This document shows positions 58,693 through 64,000 of a DNA stretch of 64,000 nt, in pieces (position 1 is the stretch's first letter; each line of letters starts with the position of its first letter). The stretch spans positions 4,112,001-4,176,000 of the forward strand of contig NZ_CP031167.1 of the NCBI RefSeq assembly GCF_004346925.1, in the 5' to 3' direction. A program made the position numbers and the translations under genes. Source of the DNA: Stenotrophomonas sp. ASS1 (GTDB taxonomy: Bacteria; Pseudomonadota; Gammaproteobacteria; Xanthomonadales; Xanthomonadaceae). The notes under the pieces are model-generated. The model did no database searches. It worked only from the letters and a program-made list of their open reading frames with translations, and was not told the DNA's origin.

Positions 58693-58870
58693 GACGACTT
58701 TCCTTCCGGGACACAGCGTTATGGGGGCGGACGACGGCAACGGGCCACCATCGCCACCAACGGCGTGCGGAAGAAAGGGTATGCGGGGTCGTCAGGCTGG
58801 ACACCCCTTGACTGTATCGCAGCCGGGGCGGGAGGGGAACCCCGTCGCGGCGTCGCGGTTCATTCGGCCA

Positions 58871-61228
58871 TTAGCCCATCCGCCGGGCGTTCTCCTGGGC
58901 CTCCAGCCCCTGTTGCTGGGCCAGTCCGGCTGCCGTCGCCTGTTCGCGACCGGTGTTCAGGGCGTCAACCTGCGCCGTGCTCACGACCAGCGGCTGGGCC
59001 ATGCCGGCCGCCACGTCCACATGTGCATGTCGGCGGTGGGCCGCCTGCAGATCCGGGGTGTCGACCGCGAATGCCCGCGTGCGGTCGTCACTGAGCAGCA
59101 CATGGGAGATGGCCTGCAACCCTTCGCGCTTGGCCTGCACAGCCAACGCCCCGGCCAGCTGATCGCTCTGCAGGTTCGGGATGCGGCCATGTGCCACATC
59201 GAGGCCGTGCACGCCGGTCTGCGCGCCCTTGAACAGATGGAAATCGATGTGCCCCGGATCGTTCAGCGCGGGTATCTTCGCGCCCCCCTCCTGCAGCTGT
59301 GCATGCGGCCGTCCAAGCAGCTTGCGCGCGGCCGCCTCCTGGGTCGCGATTGCCGCGTCGAGACTGGGGTTCATCGTCTCGCTCATGCCATGCCGGTCCA
59401 CCGACTCCCCCATGGTCGCACTGCCGCGCCCGATCACCCACGACGTCTTGGCCAGGTTGACCAGGTTCTGCGGCAGTGCTGGCGTGGGCAGGTGCGTGGC
59501 AATGCCCTTGTTGGCCATCGCGCCCAGCCCGACGGTGCCGGCCAGCACGGCCGGCGCCTGCGAGGTCAGCCCGGTGATCTGATGGCTGCTCCAGTTCATG
59601 CCCATGTGGAAAGTCGCGCCGTACACGGCATAGCCGTTGCGCAGCCCATTGGCCACGCCATGCACGCCCTGCTGCAGCTGGCCGCCCAGATGATGGCCGC
59701 CGGCACGGATGCGGCCGGCATCCGCCGCCGCTTCACGGGTGGCTTCACGGGCCTTGGTTTCGTGTTGATTGCGCGCCGCATCACCGTGCTCACGCATCTG
59801 TCTGGCCATGTCGTCGGCACCGAGCGCACCCAGCACGCTGGCCCCGATGTTCCAGCCGTAACTGCCCTTGGCCTGCACGCGGTGGCTGACCGATTCGACC
59901 AGACCCTGCAGCTCGCGACCCTTGGCAATGACCGTCGCACCGCCTTCGATGCCCACCCGCATGCTCTTGCCACCGTAGTCGACCACGGTGCCGATCGCAT
60001 TTCCCTGCAGGGTCGACGCACGCTCGACGGCCACGCCGGACAAGCTCATGCCCCGGCCCGCCAGCGCGCCGACCTGCTCGACATGTTCACCGGCAACCCG
60101 TCCGGCACGCATGCCGCGCGCACCTGCGATCAGCACCTCGGCCAGCGGGCCACCGTATTCGGCAAGCTGGCTTGGCGCTTCTCGATGGCGGCGATCCACC
60201 ACCTTTCCGTTCACTTCGGTCTTGGCGTCCAGCAACAGTTCCATCCTGCCCGCGGCCACCGGAACATTGCGCAATGCCTCTGCCCCGGATTTCGACGCCA
60301 GCTGGTCAACCAGCTGGGCCGTGGCCGTCTGCGCACCCGCCGGCATCATCTCCTGCAGCTTGCGGGTAACCATCTGCTGCACGCCGGGCTGACGCAGCAG
60401 CTGGCTGGTCTCGCTGGCCAACAGGCCAAAGCCCTGCCGGTGATGCTCGTTGAGCCGCTTCAATCCATTCTGCACATCGTTGAGCACTTCACCCGACGTC
60501 TGGTAGGTGTGCACCGTGTCGCGCGTGTTGAACACCGGCAATCCGTGGGATTTCGCGTAGCGATCGGCGGTGGCCGGATGCAGCCCCGCCGAATTGAAGG
60601 TGGTCGCACGTACACCGGTAACCGCCGAAGCGGCAGAGGCCATGCCGCCGCCAAGCGAATGACCGGCGAGTTCAAACTGGGTACCAGAGGTCTTCAAGCG
60701 ACTCGCCAGTGCCATGGCCCGATCGTAGTAGTCGCTCTGCATGCCTACGCCCTGGCGTCCATTGTTGAGGAAATCCTCGCCTCCGGATTCACGCCGCCCG
60801 CCTTTCGCCCGGGGATCGATGATTTCGCCCGTTGAGCCCTTGAACACCAGCACAGGCTTGGCGTCATCACCGAACACCCTTTTGTCCGGAATGTAGATCT
60901 CTGCGCGAAAACCCGAGTCGTTCGGCCGCATCAGCTTCTTCAGATCGGCCGCTCCCAGGCTGATGCCCGCCGCTTTGAGCGTGTCCGGGTCGGTCACGGC
61001 ACTGGCGCGCGTCCACCCGACCGGCGGCTCACCTTTGCCCTTTGCCGAGGCATACACATCACCAGCAAGCGAACCCAGCTCGCGGGCGTGATAGGTCTCG
61101 CGCAAGCGCGCCGCCTCGGTGGCATGTCCACCTCCCTGCAGTTGCTCGACCAGGTGCTGCTGCGCCTGGACGCTCTTGGCGCGGGCCTGCAACAGACGTT
61201 CCTGCTGCTCGGGATCGTGACCGCTCAT
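58871..61228 (-). CDS. XVIPCD-bearing lipase-like effector of the Xanthomonadales T4SS
   Basis: A 785-residue protein. About residues 75-260 form an alpha/beta-hydrolase lipase: VLVFKGS (oxyanion region, like FRG of class-3 lipases) and AGHSLGGG with the catalytic Ser191. A long Ala/Gly-rich helical middle follows (about 280-640). The C-terminal 130 residues (GHIDFHLFKGAQTGVHGLDV, AKREGLQAISHVLLS, RAFAVD, AAHRRHAHV in order) fit the XVIPCD signal that recruits effectors to VirD4. No Sec signal is present. The ATG at 61228 has GGAG six bases upstream. Known xanthomonad effectors of this type kill competitors; phospholipid cleavage is inference. An ankyrin lipoprotein lies divergent upstream. 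Confidence 0.87.
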   Translation of the reverse strand: MSGHDPEQQERLLQARAKSVQAQQHLVEQLQGGGHATEAARLRETYHARELGSLAGDVYASAKGKGEPPVGWTRASAVTDPDTLKAAGISLGAADLKKLMRPNDSGFRAEIYIPDKRVFGDDAKPVLVFKGSTGEIIDPRAKGGRRESGGEDFLNNGRQGVGMQSDYYDRAMALASRLKTSGTQFELAGHSLGGGMASAASAVTGVRATTFNSAGLHPATADRYAKSHGLPVFNTRDTVHTYQTSGEVLNDVQNGLKRLNEHHRQGFGLLASETSQLLRQPGVQQMVTRKLQEMMPAGAQTATAQLVDQLASKSGAEALRNVPVAAGRMELLLDAKTEVNGKVVDRRHREAPSQLAEYGGPLAEVLIAGARGMRAGRVAGEHVEQVGALAGRGMSLSGVAVERASTLQGNAIGTVVDYGGKSMRVGIEGGATVIAKGRELQGLVESVSHRVQAKGSYGWNIGASVLGALGADDMARQMREHGDAARNQHETKAREATREAAADAGRIRAGGHHLGGQLQQGVHGVANGLRNGYAVYGATFHMGMNWSSHQITGLTSQAPAVLAGTVGLGAMANKGIATHLPTPALPQNLVNLAKTSWVIGRGSATMGESVDRHGMSETMNPSLDAAIATQEAAARKLLGRPHAQLQEGGAKIPALNDPGHIDFHLFKGAQTGVHGLDVAHGRIPNLQSDQLAGALAVQAKREGLQAISHVLLSDDRTRAFAVDTPDLQAAHRRHAHVDVAAGMAQPLVVSTAQVDALNTGREQATAAGLAQQQGLEAQENARRMG

Positions 61229-61333
61229 GGCAGACTCCATTGCTCATCAGTGAAGACACGGTCATCCAGGACCTGCTGGAATGACCACGGCCAACGCTAT
61301 CATCCCCCGAACGCGTCCATGTCAAGGGATCAC

Positions 61334-62197
61334 ATGCACCGTCACCCTCACAGTTCCTTTACGCCATTTTCCTGCCTGGCGCTGATGCTGCTGATGCTGC
61401 TGAGCGCCTGCGCGCGCACGTCTTCACATGGCGCGGAGCGCTATTTCGAGGGCAAGGCACTTGAACTGGCCATCGCCGCCGAACAGGGTGATGCAGCGAC
61501 GATCACGCGCCTGATCAAGACCGAAGGCGTGAACCCCGACAAGGAGTTCTCGAAGCAGGATGGCATTCCGCTCATCGCGTGGCCGTTGCGCGCACAGAAC
61601 CTGGAAGGCCTGCGCGCGATGCTCGACAACGGCGCCGACCCGAATGCACGGCGTATTGAAACGCTGGACGGCGAGACGTTCCGCCACAACAACGCCATGG
61701 TCTATGCCGCGAAGATGGACGATCCGCGCTACCTGGCCCTGCTGCTGGATCATGGCGGCGACCCGGACACGCGCACCTCCAACACCGAAACGCTGCTGTT
61801 CCAGGCTTTCATTTCCGGCAACCTGTGGAAGAACATCCAGCTGCTGGTGGAGCGAGGCGCGCACGTCAACGAATCCAACATCGGCCAGGCCGATACCGTT
61901 CTCAGCTGGTACACCGGCCGTGGCGGCTTCGAGCAGGCCTACTGGCTGCTTGAGCATGGTGCGGACCCCACGATTGCATCGCCGTCATCGGCGCAACCAG
62001 GCGCGCCCGATCGGATGGCCATGGTCGAAGCCATCTACTGGGAAATCACCACACCGGACCTGCTGCCCTGGCAGAAGAAGTGCCAGCAGTGGCTGATCGA
62101 TCACGGCATTGCCCGGCCGCCGCTGCCGCAGTACATCCGCGAAAAGCGTGAAGCATTCGGGTTCCCGGCGAAGGAGCAGGACATCCCCCCGTTGTAG
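61334..62197 (+). CDS. ankyrin-repeat lipoprotein, candidate immunity protein
   Basis: A 287-residue lipoprotein. The signal peptide ends in the lipobox LLSAC (Cys26). Ankyrin repeats follow at about 45-240, including LAIAAEQGDAATITRLI, LRAMLDNGADPNARR, YLALLLDHGGDPDTR, IQLLVERGAHVNES and YWLLEHGADPTIA. Family knowledge: lipoproteins next to T4SS or T6SS lipase effectors are usually immunity proteins acting in the periplasm. Here it is divergent from the effector with 105 bp between, so the pairing is inferred from position and type. The ATG at 61334 has AAGGGA upstream; an ATG at 61319 is a weaker alternative. Confidence 0.82.
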   Translation: MHRHPHSSFTPFSCLALMLLMLLSACARTSSHGAERYFEGKALELAIAAEQGDAATITRLIKTEGVNPDKEFSKQDGIPLIAWPLRAQNLEGLRAMLDNGADPNARRIETLDGETFRHNNAMVYAAKMDDPRYLALLLDHGGDPDTRTSNTETLLFQAFISGNLWKNIQLLVERGAHVNESNIGQADTVLSWYTGRGGFEQAYWLLEHGADPTIASPSSAQPGAPDRMAMVEAIYWEITTPDLLPWQKKCQQWLIDHGIARPPLPQYIREKREAFGFPAKEQDIPPL

Positions 62198-62212
62198 GAC
62201 TTCCGGTCCGGC

Positions 62213-63148
62213 TCAGCGCGGCTCGGACAACAGGGCACAGCCCACGGGCAGGTGCATCCGCACCCTGCCCGGCACGCACGCGATGCGGAACTGGCGCGCC
62301 TGTACCGGTTCGCCGTCCAGGTTGAGCGTCAACGGACGCTCGGATTCCACCTGCAGCCACGGCAGGCGCGCGCGCGTCGCCAGCTGTTCCAGTGCGGCCT
62401 GGGTGCCCGACTTCAGCATCTGGCCGAGCGTGGCGGTGACTTCACCTTCCAGCTCCGGAAGCACCGTCACGTCCAGCTGCCCATCATCGATCAGCGCCTG
62501 CGGGCACAATTGCTGGCCACCACCGGCCTGGCGGCCATTGCCGATGCCGAGCGCGATGAAGTCGCCTTCCCACGCGAAATCCGGGCCCGACAGGCGCGCA
62601 TGGATCGGCTCGATCCGCCCCAGCTTGGCAATGCCGGTGATCACGTAGGCCAGCCCGCCCAGCATCTTCTTCAGGCCGGCATCGGTCTCCACCGTCACCT
62701 GCGTGCCGAAGCCACCGCTGGCGAGGTTGGCGCACCACCATTGCGTGCCATCGGCGTCCACGCGCAGCAGATCGATGGCATGCGGCGTGGCCTGCCCGAT
62801 CAAGGCCAAGGCCGCCTTCGGCTCGGTCGGGATGCCGGCCGCAGTCGCGAAGTCGTTGGCGGTCCCCATCGGGATCAGCGCCAGCGAGGGCAACGCATCT
62901 GCCGGCTCCTCACGATGCGCCAGTGTCTCGGCCACCGCGCTGAGCGTGCCGTCGCCACCGGCGGCCACGATCACGTCCACGCCATGATCGATCGCCTCGG
63001 CCACGTAGCGTTCGGCGTCACCGTCTTCCCAGGTCACCCGCACTTCCAGCTGCACGCCCTGCCCACGCCAATGACCGACCGCGTCGCGCAGCTCGTCATT
63101 GCCTGCGGATTTTCCGTTGAGGATCAGGCGCCAGCGCGGGGTGGTCAT
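62213..63148 (-). CDS. yegS: YegS-type lipid kinase
   Basis: A 311-residue diacylglycerol-kinase-like enzyme. The nucleotide motif is [11 protein letters not shown] and the substrate region contains [10 protein letters not shown]; the C-terminal beta-sandwich has [11 protein letters not shown]. coli YegS phosphorylates phosphatidylglycerol in vitro; the natural lipid is unknown. The ATG is at 63148. It is convergent with the ankyrin lipoprotein gene, with 15 bp between the stops. Membership in the effector locus may be chance. Confidence 0.92.
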   Translation of the reverse strand: MTTPRWRLILNGKSAGNDELRDAVGHWRGQGVQLEVRVTWEDGDAERYVAEAIDHGVDVIVAAGGDGTLSAVAETLAHREEPADALPSLALIPMGTANDFATAAGIPTEPKAALALIGQATPHAIDLLRVDADGTQWWCANLASGGFGTQVTVETDAGLKKMLGGLAYVITGIAKLGRIEPIHARLSGPDFAWEGDFIALGIGNGRQAGGGQQLCPQALIDDGQLDVTVLPELEGEVTATLGQMLKSGTQAALEQLATRARLPWLQVESERPLTLNLDGEPVQARQFRIACVPGRVRMHLPVGCALLSEPR

Positions 63149-63300
63149 GCGGTGCTTCCAGGACGGGGGTGGCACAGGCTAGCAATGCGCCGTTTGTCCG
63201 CAGTGAATGTCACGCAGGTGTCATTCAGCTGCTGGAGAATGGAAGGCCATAGCAGGGACGACGGATGGAGGCAGGATCAGCCTCCCACGCATGCAGCGAG

Positions 63301-63332
63301 GCCACGCCAGTGATTGGCGTGGCTTTTTTTTT
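63301..63332 (+). terminator. plus-strand intrinsic terminator between two minus-strand genes
   Basis: GCCACGCCA/TGGCGTGGC with a nine-T run, in the plus orientation. Neither flanking gene (GNAT and yegS) is transcribed in that direction. Confidence 0.88.
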
Positions 63333-63344
63333 GGTGCGTAGGGA

Positions 63345-63398
63345 GTGCGAACCAAGGTTCGCACCCACCCGGTGGGTAGATCCACGCCATGCGTGGAT
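63345..63398. repeat. paired palindromes: GTGCGAACC type then GTAGATCC type
   Basis: GTGCGAACCAAGGTTCGCAC (63345-63364) and a GTAGATCCACGCC palindrome (63376-63398), the same pairing as at 33666-33728, between GNAT and the terminator above. Confidence 0.8.
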
Positions 63399-63408
63399 GC
63401 ACTTCGCC

Positions 63409-63900
63409 TCAGCCGTTGGCGAAATCGTGCAATGCCTGGCCCTGCAGCCGGTACACGGTCCACTCGTCCTGCGGCGTGGCGCCAGCGGCGGTGTAGAACT
63501 CGATGGCCGGGGTATTCCAGTCCAGCACCGACCATTCGAAACGACCGCAACCCTCGGCCACGGCCTGGCGTGCGATGTACTTCAGCAGCGCCTTGCCGGC
63601 GCCTGCGCCGCGCTTTTCCTGGCTGACATACAGGTCTTCCAGGTAGATGCCCTTGCGGCCCAGCCAGGTGGAGTAGTTGTAGAAATACACGGCGTAACCA
63701 ATGGGCTCGCCGTCGGCTTCGCAGATCAGCGCGCGCGCCGTGGCATCGGCACCGAACAAGCTCTCGGCGATGCCGATCTCATCGGTCTGCACCGAATGCT
63801 CGGCCTTCTCGTAGATGGCCAGTTCGCGGATGAAGCGCAGGATCAGACCGGCGTCGGCCACGGTGGCCGCGCGGATGTTCAACACGGCCGCCGTGCCCAT
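63409..63900 (-). CDS. GNAT family N-acetyltransferase (SSAT-like)
   Basis: A 163-residue GNAT enzyme. The acetyl-CoA site reads KRGAGAGKALLKYIA (the R/QxxGxG/A loop), preceded by IYLEDLYV. The sequence YEKAEHSVQTDE, YNYSTWLGRKGIYLEDLYV and WNTPAIEFYTAAGA closely follow the spermidine/spermine-type diamine acetyltransferases. Acetylation of polyamines or related amines is likely but the substrate is unproven. The ATG is at 63900, three bases from the rpe stop, so it is cotranscribed with rpe. Confidence 0.88.
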   Translation of the reverse strand: MGTAAVLNIRAATVADAGLILRFIRELAIYEKAEHSVQTDEIGIAESLFGADATARALICEADGEPIGYAVYFYNYSTWLGRKGIYLEDLYVSQEKRGAGAGKALLKYIARQAVAEGCGRFEWSVLDWNTPAIEFYTAAGATPQDEWTVYRLQGQALHDFANG

Positions 63901-63903
63901 GGT

Positions 63904-64000
63904 TCAGCCCCGCGCCGCAGAGACATTCGCGCGCATCTGCGCGATCACGTCCTGGTAGCTGGTCTTGGCATTGAAGATGGCCGAGCCGGCAACGAAGGTA
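63904..64000 (-). CDS. rpe: ribulose-phosphate 3-epimerase, C-terminal end (partial)
   Basis: The last 32 codons of a leftward gene that enters from the right edge. The sequence TFVAGSAIFNAKTSYQDVIA, then QMRANVSAARG, matches the C-terminus of Rpe, which interconverts ribulose- and xylulose-5-phosphate. Only the end is seen, so the name depends on this conserved VAGSAIF motif. Confidence 0.75.
   Translation of the reverse strand, partial: TFVAGSAIFNAKTSYQDVIAQMRANVSAARG

Noticed and set aside
58693..58870. trp attenuator with leader peptide before trpE
   Set aside because: Short frames in this gap contain no run of tryptophan codons, and no terminator/antiterminator pair precedes the TTG.
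63904..64000. A different product for the partial right-edge gene
   Set aside because: The VAGSAIF motif near the end fits Rpe, and the position beside trp genes agrees.

Overview
The window is high-GC gammaproteobacterial DNA that I assign to the Stenotrophomonas maltophilia complex (Xanthomonadaceae). The reasons are the GTAG-headed palindromic repeats (SMAG/REP type) in most intergenic gaps, a membrane-fusion protein plus two RND pumps arranged like SmeIJK, a Clp-type CRP homologue next to speD, a monomeric isocitrate dehydrogenase with AceK nearby, and a Xanthomonadales-type T4SS effector. It is mostly core chromosome. I see no prophage, insertion sequence, integrase, CRISPR array or rRNA.

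Layout. 1-5.3 kb: end of ftsE, then rhlB facing away from trxA-rho. 5.3-13.5 kb: a helical hypothetical protein, a Cache-GGDEF diguanylate cyclase, a TonB-domain periplasmic protein, aceK, and a four-gene module of two roadblock/LC7 proteins, a small GTPase and a partner protein. 13.7-20.1 kb: icd, a lipoprotein, a LysM protein, queF and an M20 amidohydrolase. 20.2-28 kb: smeIJK-type efflux operon. 28-36.9 kb: TonB-dependent receptor behind a Fur-box-like site, FUSC transporter, SDR, an MFS-acyltransferase fusion, two dispanin-like proteins and a DUF2752 protein. 37.5-42 kb: ampE, nudC, erpA, bactofilin, a coiled-coil membrane protein, DUF4126. 42-46.2 kb: a degenerate REC-GGDEF-EAL protein overlapping in function with an adjoining hybrid histidine kinase. 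46.2-49.2 kb: bfr, bfd, rppH, tRNA-Met and tRNA-Gln, rpsI-rplM. 49.4-53 kb: coq7, a Gdx/SugE exporter, speD, clp, a TauE/SafE permease. 53.1-58.7 kb: the trp genes (trpE, SIMPL protein, trpG, trpD, trpC, HAD phosphatase). 58.9-64 kb: a lipase-like T4SS effector with a divergent ankyrin lipoprotein, a YegS-type lipid kinase, a GNAT acetyltransferase and the end of rpe.

Functional links. ErpA, Bfr/Bfd and the TonB receptor belong to iron and Fe-S handling, and two Fur-box-like sites are visible. Icd and AceK control the glyoxylate branch point. The GGDEF enzyme makes c-di-GMP; Clp is a known c-di-GMP-responsive regulator in Xanthomonas, and the degenerate GGDEF-EAL protein could be a receptor or scaffold. 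The lipase/ankyrin pair looks like an interbacterial toxin and its immunity protein.

The most unusual non-coding structures are two copies of a roughly 500-bp composite element built from paired long hairpins (about 18.3-18.76 kb and 36.99-37.49 kb), a seven-unit 13-bp tandem array upstream of the TonB receptor, and a REP dimer lying in frame inside the hybrid kinase gene.
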